Positions 42,229 through 50,538 of a stretch of 58,134 bases of DNA are shown piece after piece. The notes beneath the pieces were generated by a model. The model saw nothing but the letters and a program-made list of their open reading frames with translations, made no database searches and had not been told where the DNA came from. The position numbers and the translations under genes were made by a program. How positions within the stretch are numbered: the stretch's first letter is position 1; the number at the start of each line of letters is the position of its first letter. The stretch comes from Bacillota bacterium (GTDB lineage: Bacteria; Bacillota; Dethiobacteria; DTU022; UBA8154): NCBI GenBank assembly GCA_012728375.1, contig JAAYFF010000029.1, positions 1 to 58,134 of the forward strand, written 5' to 3'.

Positions 42229-44093
42229 GCAAAGAAGGCAGGCAAAGCGCCATTAAAGCAATGCCCGTGCGGCTCGGCGGGCGGATAATGCTCTCCGCAC
42301 CCGGGAAAAAAGCAAAAAATTTTAAGGGAACAATCATGAGGCTGTTGCAGTATCTCAGGCCGCACAGCTTTTCCCTGCTGATTGTATTTGCTTTAGCTGT
42401 TTGCGGAACGGTCTTCAGCATACTCGGCCCCAAGATTTTGGGACGGGCAACAACGCTTTTTTTTAATGGAATGATGGATCGCTTAAGGGGAGTTCCGGAT
42501 GCCGGCATTGATTTTGAACTGGTCGGGAAGATAATGCTGCTTTTAACGGGGATTTATATTTTAAGCGAGGCATTTAACTACCTGGGCCAATTTATCATGG
42601 CCGGGGTCGTGCAAAAAATAGTCTATACCATGCGGGAAGAAGTGTATCAAAAACTTACGCGCCTGCCGCTGAAATTTTTTGATACCTACACCCATGGCGA
42701 AATCTTGAGCAGGGTTACCAACGACATGGATTTAATCGGCAGCACGCTGGGCCAAAGCCTGACGCACCTTATATCCTCCATTGTCACCGTCGCCGGCGTT
42801 ATGGCCATGATGCTGATCATCAGCCCTGCCATGACGCTGATCGCGCTTTTGACGCTTCCCCTGTGGTACCTGATCACAACAAAAATAACCAGGTACTCGC
42901 AAAAAATGTTTGTCGACCAGCAGAGAGAATTGGGCGAACTTAACAGCCATATTGAAGAAGCTTACGGAGGCCATATTATCGTCAAATCCTTCGGCAATGA
43001 AGAAAAAGTTATCCAGCGCTTTAAGGAGATAAATGAAAGGTTGTACGACGCGGGCTGGAGGGCTTTATTTATTTCCGGGATCATCATGCCGCTGATTAAC
43101 TTTGTCAACAATATGGGATATGTGCTGGTCTGCATCGTGGGAGCTGTCTTTGTCATTCAGGGCAGAATCGCTATTGGGGATATGCAGGCCTTTATCCAGT
43201 ACTCCAGGAACTTTAAGGAGCCGATAATCCAGTTCGCCAATGTTGCCAATATTATTCAAGCAACCATCGCGGCAGCGGAACGGGTTTTTGAATTGCTGGA
43301 CGAGGAGGAAGAAAAAGCCGACAGCCCTCATGCCCTTACGCTTTTTGCACCGCGGGGCGAAGTAAAATTTGAAAACGTCACCTTCGGGTACAGTGCTGAT
43401 GCTACGCTGATAAAAAATATGAATATTGCTGTCAAAGCCGGGCAGACAGTGGCCATTGTGGGGCCTACGGGTGCGGGCAAAACAACCCTTGTTAACCTAC
43501 TGATGCGTTTTTATGAAATCAGCGGCGGAAGGATTACCATTGACGGCATTGATATCCGGGAGATAAAGCGCGGAACATTAAGGGGCATTTTCGGAATGGT
43601 GCTGCAGGATACCTGGCTTTTTCAAGGGACCATCAGGGACAATATCGCTTATGGCAAGGAAGGTGCCACAGATGAGGAAATTCGCCGTGCAGCCGCAGCA
43701 GCCCGGGCTGATCACTTTATTCGCACGCTGCCCGGCGGTTATGACACCGTTCTTAACGAAGAAGCGTCCAATATCTCCCAGGGACAAAAACAGCTGCTCA
43801 CCATCGCCCGGGCTATACTCGCGGACCCGGCCATCCTGATCCTCGATGAAGCCACCAGCAACGTGGATACCCGCACGGAACTGTTGATTCAAAAAGCGAT
43901 GGCAGATTTAATGAAGGGGCGGACCAGCTTTGTCATCGCGCACAGGCTGTCCACGATCAAGGATGCTGACATGATCCTGGTTATGAATGAGGGCGAAGTG
44001 GTGGAAAAAGGCACAAACGCCGAGCTGCTGGCCTTAAACGGATTTTATGCCGCGCTTCATAAAAGCCGGTTCGCCGTGGAAGAAGCGATTTAA
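42225..44093 (+). CDS. ABC exporter half-transporter 2
   Basis: A 622-residue partner of the preceding gene: six membrane helices (about 45-350), then Walker A VGPTGAGKTT (near 428), MVLQDTWLFQGT, ISQGQKQLLT and Walker B ILILDEATSNVDTRTE with the catalytic Glu. The signature here is SQGQ, an accepted variant of SGGQ. It starts with GTG 42225, behind AGAGGAGG, overlapping the previous stop (GTGA). An N-terminal basic extension of about 35 residues precedes the first helix. Ends one base before tyrS, convergent. Confidence 0.93.
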   Translation: MSKEGRQSAIKAMPVRLGGRIMLSAPGKKAKNFKGTIMRLLQYLRPHSFSLLIVFALAVCGTVFSILGPKILGRATTLFFNGMMDRLRGVPDAGIDFELVGKIMLLLTGIYILSEAFNYLGQFIMAGVVQKIVYTMREEVYQKLTRLPLKFFDTYTHGEILSRVTNDMDLIGSTLGQSLTHLISSIVTVAGVMAMMLIISPAMTLIALLTLPLWYLITTKITRYSQKMFVDQQRELGELNSHIEEAYGGHIIVKSFGNEEKVIQRFKEINERLYDAGWRALFISGIIMPLINFVNNMGYVLVCIVGAVFVIQGRIAIGDMQAFIQYSRNFKEPIIQFANVANIIQATIAAAERVFELLDEEEEKADSPHALTLFAPRGEVKFENVTFGYSADATLIKNMNIAVKAGQTVAIVGPTGAGKTTLVNLLMRFYEISGGRITIDGIDIREIKRGTLRGIFGMVLQDTWLFQGTIRDNIAYGKEGATDEEIRRAAAAARADHFIRTLPGGYDTVLNEEASNISQGQKQLLTIARAILADPAILILDEATSNVDTRTELLIQKAMADLMKGRTSFVIAHRLSTIKDADMILVMNEGEVVEKGTNAELLALNGFYAALHKSRFAVEEAI

Positions 44094-44094
44094 T

Positions 44095-45354
44095 CTAAGT
44101 CCATTTGACCAGAAAGTAATTTTTCTTGCCCCGACGAATAATAGTATATTTGCCAAACAACCTGTCCTCTGCAGAGATGGTGCGCTGCAGATCGGTTGTT
44201 AGTTCCCCGTTAAGAGATATGGCCCGGTTTTTTAAATCTTCCCTGGCCTGCCGTTTTGAGGAGGAAGCTCCGGCTTCCACCAGCAGGTCCACAATACCCG
44301 TTTCTTTTCCCTTATCAATCGTAACTGTTGGAACATCAGCCAGACCGGCCTCAATTTCGTCCTCCTCCAGATCCCTGATTTTCCCGTAGAAAAGGGCATT
44401 GGAAATTTTTTCTACCTTTGTCATGGCCTCCCTGCCGTGAACCAGGGTGGTTACCTCTTTCGCGAGGACCCGTTGAGACTCCCTTTTACCCGGGTTATTT
44501 TTAACTTCTTCCTCCAGGTTTAAAATTTCGTCTTTCGCCAGAAAAGTAAAATATTTTATAAAGCGGATAACATCGCTGTCAGCTGTATTGATCCAAAACT
44601 GGTAAAACTGGTAGGGCGTCGTCTTTTTGGCATCCAGCCAGATAGTCCCGGCTTCCGTTTTGCCGAATTTAGTCCCGTCAGTCTTGGTGACCAGCGGAAA
44701 AGTGAGGCCATACGCTTTGCCGTTGGCAATTTTCCGTATCAGTTCAATCCCCGCGGTAATATTGCCCCACTGATCGCTCCCGCCGGCCTGCATTTCGCAG
44801 CCATAATCCTCAAACAGCCGCAGAAAATCATAAGACTGCAAGAGCATGTATGTGAACTCGGTAAAGGAAATGCCGTCCGCAAGTCTTGCTTTAACTGACT
44901 CTTTGGAGAGCATGTAGCTGACTGAAAAATGCTTGCCGATATCCCGCAAAAATTTTATTAATTCAAGGTTGCCGAGCCACTGATAGTTATTGGCCATCCT
45001 GGCCGGGTTAACCAGGCTGTCGAAGTCAAGAAAGCGCTCCAGCTGAAGGCGGATTTTGCCCGTCCATTCTTCGACCAATTCTTCCGGATTCAATCCTCTT
45101 TCTGCAGACTTGCCGCTGGGATCCCCAATCATTCCCGTGCCGCCTCCCACCAGGGCAATGGGATGGTGCCCGGCAAGCTGAAAACGGCGCAGTGCGAGAA
45201 TGGGAAGCAGGCTTCCCACGTGGAGGCTGTCCGCAGTGGGATCAAAACCAATATATAGCGTCATCGGCCCCTGGTTCAGTTTCGACCTTAGTTCCTCCTC
45301 GTCGGTTACTTGAAAGATTAACTCCCGGAATTCCAGATCCTGAATAATATCCAT
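44095..45354 (-). CDS. tyrS: Tyrosyl-tRNA synthetase
   Basis: A 419-residue class I synthetase that charges tRNA-Tyr. LYIGFDPTADSLHVGSLLP carries the HIGH-type motif, DQWGNITAG the tyrosine/tRNA pocket, and KFGKTEAGT the KMSKS-type motif (near 230); an S4 RNA-binding domain ends the protein (ASSSKRQAREDLKNRAISLN). Full length. It lies 3 bp downstream of the SASP gene with AAAGGGGAT as ribosome binding site; no T-box leader is present. Confidence 0.95.
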   Translation of the reverse strand: MDIIQDLEFRELIFQVTDEEELRSKLNQGPMTLYIGFDPTADSLHVGSLLPILALRRFQLAGHHPIALVGGGTGMIGDPSGKSAERGLNPEELVEEWTGKIRLQLERFLDFDSLVNPARMANNYQWLGNLELIKFLRDIGKHFSVSYMLSKESVKARLADGISFTEFTYMLLQSYDFLRLFEDYGCEMQAGGSDQWGNITAGIELIRKIANGKAYGLTFPLVTKTDGTKFGKTEAGTIWLDAKKTTPYQFYQFWINTADSDVIRFIKYFTFLAKDEILNLEEEVKNNPGKRESQRVLAKEVTTLVHGREAMTKVEKISNALFYGKIRDLEEDEIEAGLADVPTVTIDKGKETGIVDLLVEAGASSSKRQAREDLKNRAISLNGELTTDLQRTISAEDRLFGKYTIIRRGKKNYFLVKWT

Positions 45355-45357
45355 TTT

Positions 45358-45561
45358 TTAATCCCCTTTATTCTTTTCTAACTCGTTAAGCCTTAGTTTT
45401 CTGGAAATAATACCTCCAATTTTTCCCGTTTCTCTGGAACTTAAGCCTCCCCAGCCCTTTTCATGGATATCATCCAGCAGTCCGAGCTCCAAAGCAACTT
45501 CTTCTTTAAGCTTTTGCCTTTCAGGTCTCGGGTCCACTTTTTTCCTTTTCCTTTTGCCCAT
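45358..45561 (-). CDS. Small acid-soluble spore protein, alpha/beta (SspF-like) type
   Basis: A 67-residue basic protein: LKEEVALELGLLDDIHEKGW followed by GGLSSRETGKIGG matches the DNA-binding core of alpha/beta SASPs, especially the SspF form with GWGGL-(T/S)-R. These proteins coat spore DNA and protect it from UV. It marks the host as an endospore former. A GGGGGG tract lies 9 nt before the ATG. It is placed directly before tyrS, so the promoter upstream may be used in the forespore. Confidence 0.85.
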   Translation of the reverse strand: MGKRKRKKVDPRPERQKLKEEVALELGLLDDIHEKGWGGLSSRETGKIGGIISRKLRLNELEKNKGD

Positions 45562-45678
45562 GAATCTTTGCCCCCCGCAAAAATACCGATATTTCTAGTA
45601 TTTTTACCGGGAGAACCCGCCATTATGCAAAGGGCTATGCTGACGTCCATATGCAAAGCACCGCCGCTTTTATGCGCT

Positions 45679-46725
45679 TTAGCTTTCCAGGACGATCTTC
45701 CCTTTGTTTTCTGAGGTTGCTTTTCCCACTATTGCTGGGTTTAAGCCCTTTTGACGGAGCAGCTGTAAGGCTTCCTCCGTTTTCTCCTCCGGCACGGCCA
45801 GCAAGAGACCGCCGGATGTCTGCGGGTCGCAGAAGAGATCCAGCAGCAGAGGATCAACCTTCTTTTGCATGAGCAAATTGGGCAGCAGGTATTCCCGGTT
45901 GCTCACCGCGCCCCCTGGTACCAGGCCCTGCCCGGCCAGGTCAAGGGTGCCTTCAATGATGGGAATAGATCCCGCGAAAAAGACAATACCGCATTCGTCG
46001 CTTTCCCGGATCATCTCAAAGGCGTGGCCCAGCAGTCCAAAACCGGTTATATCCGTACAGGCCTTAATTTCGAGCTCCCGGGCAACTTCAGCAGCTTCCT
46101 TGTTCAGGGTTGTCATCCAGTGGATAGCTTCCTCCAGGACAGGGGCAGGGACCATATCAGCCTTGAGTGCAGTGGTAATAATTCCTGTTCCCAGAGGCTT
46201 GGTGAGGATGAACCGGTCACCGGGCTTGACGCCCCCTTTAGTCCAGATCTTTTCCGGAGAAACGATACCTGTTACGGAAAGGCCGTATTTCGGCTCATTG
46301 TCATTAATGGTATGGCCGCCCACAAGAAGAGCGCCCGCTTCGGCAACCTTGGCAGCCCCGCCCCTTAGAATTTCCACGAGCACATCCGTCCCCAAAAGTT
46401 TACAGGGAAAACAGACAATGTTCATTGCTGTCAGGGGTTTGCCGCCCATGGCATAAACATCGCTCAGGGCATTGGCAGCGGCTATTTGCCCGTAATAGTA
46501 AGGATCATCCACAACAGGCGGAAAGAAATCAACGGTCTGTATCAATGCCAGTTCTTTGTTAAGCCGGTACACAGCAGCGTCATCGGGTATCTCTGTGCCG
46601 ACCAGCAGGTTTTCGTCAGCCTGAACCGGCAGAAGCGGCATGATTCTGGCCAGGTCCCCCGGACCCAGTTTGGCAGCTCACCCCGCGCTGGAGGACATTT
46701 GTGTCAGCCGGACTATTTTTTCCAT
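45679..46725 (-). CDS. selD: Selenophosphate synthetase, selenoprotein form (UGA at codon 16)
   Basis: SelD makes selenophosphate from selenide and ATP. The obvious open frame starts only at 46641, but reading from ATG 46725 gives MEKIVRLTQMSSSAG, then TGA (46680-46678), then AAKLGPGDLARIMPLLPVQA, which is the normal SelD N-terminus with selenocysteine in the catalytic Cys/Sec position and the essential Lys three residues later. An 8-bp stem with a GGG loop begins 9 nt after the UGA, fitting a bacterial SECIS. The remaining motifs (TVDFFPPVVDDPYYYGQIAA, GGHTINDNEPKYG, CDPQTSGGLL) are intact; total 348 residues. Confidence 0.93.
46650..46677 (-). promoter_or_regulatory. Putative bSECIS element of selD
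   Basis: CTGGGTCC-GGG-GGACCTGG folds into eight pairs (two of them G-U); the apical G-rich loop lies 18-20 nt after the UGA, within the distance known for bacterial SECIS elements. Confidence 0.6.
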
Positions 46726-46819
46726 GTAGCATTATTCTCCTTTTCCGGATTGTTGAAAAAAACTGTTTTCGCCTTTCAAAACTGAAAAAGACCCGGCGCA
46801 GTAACTTGTTTGTACAGTT

Positions 46820-46848
46820 ATCTTAGCACAGGTCCGATCTGTAGGCAA
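46820..46848 (-). promoter_or_regulatory. selD promoter
   Basis: TTGCCT (46848-46843), 17 nt, TAAGAT (46825-46820) on the minus strand. The predicted leader to ATG 46725 is about 85-90 nt; no known riboswitch fold recognised. Confidence 0.5.
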
Positions 46849-46906
46849 GGAACCGCCTTAAAAACCTACAGTAATTTTACACTAACCCTTTAAATTTTGT
46901 TTCGTT

Positions 46907-47680
46907 TTACCCCTCTTTGATTGCACTAAGTTCGTCAGCCAGCAGAGGAAGGATCTCTTCTGCTCTTCCCTGTAAAAAAATATTCGCTACGGTGGCAGTC
47001 AGAACAGTTCGCTCCGGATTGATTTCAACGATAAAAGCTCCATTTCTTTTGGCTGCTGACGGAAGGCTGGCTGCCGGCTCAACCAGCCCGGAAGTTCCGA
47101 CAATGAGCATTACTTCACACTGTTGCACCTCGAGTCGTGCCTGCATTAGGGCTGCGCCGGGGATGGGCTCGCCGAAAAGAACAACATCAGGTTTCAGAAG
47201 CCCGCCGCATGAAGGGCAATAAGGCGGTAACGCGTCAAGGGAAATATCCTCCGACGGGTACAGTTTCCGGCACTCCAGGCAGACCAGTCGGCGGGTATTG
47301 CCGTGAAACTCAATGACCACTTTGTTTCCGGCTTCTTGATGCAAGCCGTCCACATTCTGCGTGATAATGCTTGCCAGATATCCCAGCTCCTCCATCTTCG
47401 CCAGAGAAATATGGGCTGGATTGGGACGGGCTTTTTCTACTACCTTCTGCATCTCTTTCAAGAAAGCCCACGATTTAGCGGGATTCTTTAAAAAACTGTT
47501 AATTTCAGCAACCTCTTCAGGATCATATTTTTCCCAGAGCCCCCCCTTGCCGCGAAAAGGCATAATATTGCTGGCTACTGAAATGCCGGCACCGGTTAAA
47601 GCAATTGTTTTTTTCGCAGAGGCAATCCTTTTTGCCGCGTCTTTTCGGTTTTGCTCTTCCTCCTTGTTTAACCAGAACAT
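46907..47680 (-). CDS. Sir2-family NAD-dependent protein deacylase
   Basis: A 257-residue sirtuin that removes acyl groups from lysines using NAD+. GAGISVASNIMPFRGKGGLW, TQNVDGLHQEAG with the general-base region IEFHGN, four zinc Cys (CLEC ... CPSC) and VGTSGLVEPAASLP are in place. GGAGG lies 13 nt before the ATG, a rather long spacing. It is next to rsfS on the same strand and may be co-transcribed. Confidence 0.93.
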   Translation of the reverse strand: MFWLNKEEEQNRKDAAKRIASAKKTIALTGAGISVASNIMPFRGKGGLWEKYDPEEVAEINSFLKNPAKSWAFLKEMQKVVEKARPNPAHISLAKMEELGYLASIITQNVDGLHQEAGNKVVIEFHGNTRRLVCLECRKLYPSEDISLDALPPYCPSCGGLLKPDVVLFGEPIPGAALMQARLEVQQCEVMLIVGTSGLVEPAASLPSAAKRNGAFIVEINPERTVLTATVANIFLQGRAEEILPLLADELSAIKEG

Positions 47681-47708
47681 TTTAAAAGTTGTCCCTCCAT
47701 TTCAGGGA

Positions 47709-48086
47709 TTATTCTCTCTGTAAATCGGACAGCGAGGCCAGATGCTCAATGTCAATAGCCTCTGCTCCCCCCCAAAGGCGTTCCAGGTTGTAAAAAGAGC
47801 GCTCCTCGGGGAGAAAGATATGAATGACCAGCTCTCCAAAATCCAGAAGTATCCAGCTTCCTTCCTGATAACCCTCAAGGCGCAACAGGGGGTGCCTCTC
47901 GTCCGGAAGATTTTCTTTCAGATGGTCGCAAAGGGCCTGGGTCTGAATCTTGGATGTACCGCTGCAGATAAGGAAATAATCAGCAATAAGAGTAAGCTTA
48001 CCCATTTCCAGAAGTACAATTTCCCGGGCTTTTTTTTCAGTTAACAGGCGGACTGCTTCCAAGGCAAACTCTTTTGTTGATAAAAT
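47709..48086 (-). CDS. rsfS: Ribosomal silencing factor RsfS, apparent ATT start
   Basis: RsfS binds uL14 and blocks subunit joining when nutrients run low. The 125-residue product (LSTKEFALEAVRLLTEKKAR, IADYFLICSGTSKIQTQALC, GSWILLDFGELVIHIFLPEE) is complete, but no ATG, GTG or TTG stands where the family begins. GGAGG at 48099-48095 is ideally spaced (8 nt) from ATT 48086. Alternatives: TTG 48101, five codons further up with poor support, or ATG 48094 followed by a frameshift. The gene follows the LytR_C gene by 22 bp in the Firmicute order yqeK-lytR-rsfS. Confidence 0.85.
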   Translation of the reverse strand: MLSTKEFALEAVRLLTEKKAREIVLLEMGKLTLIADYFLICSGTSKIQTQALCDHLKENLPDERHPLLRLEGYQEGSWILLDFGELVIHIFLPEERSFYNLERLWGGAEAIDIEHLASLSDLQRE

Positions 48087-48108
48087 TAAGCATACCTCCA
48101 ATCTTTTG

Positions 48109-49317
48109 CTAAAAAGAAAAATCTTGACCAATGATAACAGTAACCATAACCGGATAGTCCACGAGGGGTTCCTTGATAAGCTCGGCCCCGCGAACCATTT
48201 CAGCAACCTGCTTAGCCGCGCTCATGTCGTCGATACGGGAAATAACCTGGGTATGCTGATAATCGAAACGATCGGCATTCCCTACATTTTCCATCTCAAT
48301 GCGGAAACCTTTATCGCGAAGCATATCAGCCAGCCTGGCTGCAATACCCTTGGTGCCGCATCCGTTTAAAACCTCAACGGTAATTGAATCCCGGGGAAGG
48401 ATAAAATCTTCTCCAAGGTTTTCCATAATAACGGCTACTTGCCCGTAGTCCGGCTCAAAAAACGGCTCTCCGTTTATCTCCCGCAAAACTCCGGGCAGCT
48501 GGACTACAAAAGTACCGGGATCAAAAAGCGGTTCCAGCAGGGGATAAAAATTTTGTAGTTCCTTCCAGGAAAGGTCGGTATCCAGATAGGGGGATATTTT
48601 TCTCAGCAGGCGGGGGGTTGACCAAATACCCCCTTTTTCAGCAGCAAACTCAACCAGACCTTGCAGGGACTTTGTTCTGCGCAAAGCCCTCTTAAGGGGT
48701 TCCTCTTCGCCTTCGCCATGTAAAAAATAGTCCAAGTAGTCTTCCCCGTTTAGAACGTATCCTTTATATGAAATACCTCCTCTGTCATCGATTAAAATCG
48801 GTATCCCTTTGTACTCAATTTCCAAAAAATGGTGAATGGGAACACCCAGAAAGGAAGAGAGCTGATTTACAAGCAACTCTGCCCCGCCATCCTGGTAAAA
48901 ATTTGTAGGTGTATAATAAGAAGTCAAATTATTTTCTTCCGGAGCTTCATTTCCGGATACAGCCTCCGTTTCCTTTCCGTCAGAGCGGCGAAGAAGCAGA
49001 TTACCGGGGATAAAAATAGCGTTAAACGAATCGGAAGATGGATCTATATTTAAGAAAAAAAGTTCCTCGATGAGCTTTTCATCATCTATTTCTGCCAAGC
49101 CGTAAAGAAGATAGTTTGTCCCCTCATCTTGCGGATTTGTGCGCAAAGCCTTTGCCCAGGGTTCTTTATTTTGTAGGGCCTGAAAAGAGCCGAGAAAGCG
49201 CACCCCCACGAATAGAACGGCGAGAAAAAGGACAAATATAATCAGGAAAACAGCTCGATTCTTGCGTCTAATTGCTTTCCCGGATTTATGCCGGCCCCTT
49301 AAAGTAAATAATTTCAT
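48109..49317 (-). CDS. LCP/LytR_C-domain membrane protein
   Basis: A 402-residue protein with a basic N-terminus, one membrane helix (about 22-43) and an extracellular part. The middle (NYLLYGLAEIDDEK ... GGAELLVNQLSSFLGVPIHH and FLEIEYKGIPILIDDRGGIS) follows the LytR-CpsA-Psr fold that moves glycans onto peptidoglycan, though the usual Arg-rich active site is poorly kept. The C-terminus (ITVEVLNGCGTKGIAARLAD) is a LytR_C domain. It overlaps yqeK by ATGA. Confidence 0.85.
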   Translation of the reverse strand: MKLFTLRGRHKSGKAIRRKNRAVFLIIFVLFLAVLFVGVRFLGSFQALQNKEPWAKALRTNPQDEGTNYLLYGLAEIDDEKLIEELFFLNIDPSSDSFNAIFIPGNLLLRRSDGKETEAVSGNEAPEENNLTSYYTPTNFYQDGGAELLVNQLSSFLGVPIHHFLEIEYKGIPILIDDRGGISYKGYVLNGEDYLDYFLHGEGEEEPLKRALRRTKSLQGLVEFAAEKGGIWSTPRLLRKISPYLDTDLSWKELQNFYPLLEPLFDPGTFVVQLPGVLREINGEPFFEPDYGQVAVIMENLGEDFILPRDSITVEVLNGCGTKGIAARLADMLRDKGFRIEMENVGNADRFDYQHTQVISRIDDMSAAKQVAEMVRGAELIKEPLVDYPVMVTVIIGQDFSF

Positions 49318-49904
49318 TTTACGCTACAACTCCCGCTCTTTTTTCTCAACAAAGATATCAGCCAGTTACGAAATAAAATAGAACTGGGATGAAGAATACC
49401 ATGCCTCTCCATCACATAGCGGATAGTGGAATCGACCGCCCCGAGCAAAGCTTTATGCAGATCGCGAAAAGACAGTTCACGGATTTCAACCACTCCGGGA
49501 AAGCTCCTCCCCGGTTCAATAAAATCTGCCAGATAAATAATACAGGAAAGGAGGGGCATGCCCGCGGAACCTGTAGTATGAGTTTTAACAGCATTTAGTA
49601 TTTCCAGGTCATAAATTCCCAATTCGTGTTCCAAAAGCCATGAACCGACAGGGGCATGGAGCAATGCCGGCTCCTGCAAGGAAAACTCGTCAACAATATT
49701 ATTCTCAACAGCGACCTGCATTAAATCATGGGTTGGGTATATTTTCCCATAATCATGCAACAAGGCTGCAAGAGCTGCTTTTTCTTCATCTGCTCCATAA
49801 GCGGCTGACAGGCGTCGTGCCATATCTTCAACACCCTTGGAATGAGACAGCAGCTTTCCGGTAAACTCTTTTTCTATTTTTTCCTTAATTTCGTAGATGT
49901 CCAT
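49314..49904 (-). CDS. yqeK: HD-domain hydrolase YqeK
   Basis: A 196-residue HD-domain protein. Relatives hydrolyse diadenosine tetraphosphate to two ADP in Firmicutes. Metal ligands: SHSKGVEDMA (H), LLHDYGK (HD), HAPVGSWLL (H), KTHTTG and the late D of LADFIEPGR. The AGGA before ATG 49904 is unusually close (2 nt). Separated from nadD by the RRM gene, which is an insertion into the usual nadD-yqeK order. Confidence 0.9.
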   Translation of the reverse strand: MDIYEIKEKIEKEFTGKLLSHSKGVEDMARRLSAAYGADEEKAALAALLHDYGKIYPTHDLMQVAVENNIVDEFSLQEPALLHAPVGSWLLEHELGIYDLEILNAVKTHTTGSAGMPLLSCIIYLADFIEPGRSFPGVVEIRELSFRDLHKALLGAVDSTIRYVMERHGILHPSSILFRNWLISLLRKKSGSCSVK

Positions 49905-49952
49905 TTCCTATTTTAATTTGACAAAAAAGAAAACATTCCTTCAAGTTTTAAT

Positions 49953-49981
49953 AAAAAAAGGCAACCGTAGTTGCCTTTTTT
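49953..49981 (-). terminator. RRM gene terminator (bidirectional)
   Basis: GGCAAC-CGTA-GTTGCC with seven A residues on one side and six T residues on the other: it can end transcripts in either direction. Confidence 0.85.
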
Positions 49982-49984
49982 GGT

Positions 49985-50233
49985 TTATTCTCGCGGTTTT
50001 GCTTCATTTACGACCAGTCTGCGCCCATCAACCTCTGCACCATTCATCTTTTCAATCATTGTTTCAAAATCTTCATCATTTACCTCAACAAATCCATACC
50101 CTCTGGAACGGCCGGTTGCCCTTTCTGTAATGATACGGCAACCAACTACTTCTCCGTATTGGGCAAACGTGTTTCTCAACTCTTCTTCCGTGGTTCCCCA
50201 GGAGATATTTCCTACGTAAAGGGTCTTAACCAA
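49985..50233 (-). CDS. RRM-type RNA-binding protein
   Basis: An 82-residue single RNA-recognition-motif protein. RNP2 is KTLYVGNISW and RNP1 is SRGYGFVEV, with aromatic residues kept for stacking on RNA; the C-terminus is short. Such proteins are known in cyanobacteria (Rbp, cold-inducible) and some other bacteria. TTG 50233, six nt after GAGGTG, gives the canonical MVKTLYVGN start; the frame could extend to 50257 without a better site. It has its own promoter, a ~250-nt leader and a terminator. Confidence 0.9.
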   Translation of the reverse strand: MVKTLYVGNISWGTTEEELRNTFAQYGEVVGCRIITERATGRSRGYGFVEVNDEDFETMIEKMNGAEVDGRRLVVNEAKPRE

Positions 50234-50250
50234 AATTGTCACCTCGCTTC

Positions 50251-50331
50251 CCGGCATTTCGGATTGTTCTGCGCATATTATGTGGTGTAGAAAGATAGTT
50301 TATGCGAAATCTCACCCCCTGAAAATGCCGG
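50251..50331 (-). promoter_or_regulatory. Inverted repeat in the RRM gene leader
   Basis: On the transcript CCGGCATTT (50331-50323) can pair with AAATGCCGG (50259-50251), closing about 63 nt; the 3' arm ends 8 nt before the GAGGTG ribosome binding site. It could control translation. GATAGATAGATA lies further up in the leader. Confidence 0.45.
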
Positions 50332-50492
50332 CGGGTAACATGGAGAAGGGACTGCAAATCTTCATGAAATACCACATCGGCCCTTAAAACCCTCACAAAC
50401 AAAAAACATGGGCATCGACATTTATCTATCTATCCCACAACAAAAGCACACTAAAGACGCTCTTCACCTTTATTACCAAAACCCTTTACTTC

Positions 50493-50521
50493 ATCATATC
50501 ATTTAGGTTTGGTGAAGTCAA
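50493..50521 (-). promoter_or_regulatory. RRM gene promoter
   Basis: TTGACT (50521-50516), 17 nt, TATGAT (50498-50493) on the minus strand, just after the nadD stop. It predicts a start near 50486. Confidence 0.65.
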
Positions 50522-50538
50522 GCGCCGCATTTTTTCTG

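Noticed and set aside
45355-45680. T-box leader for tyrS
   Set aside because: tyrS begins 3 bp after the SASP gene, leaving no room, and no TGGNACCGCG-type T-box sequence is seen upstream.
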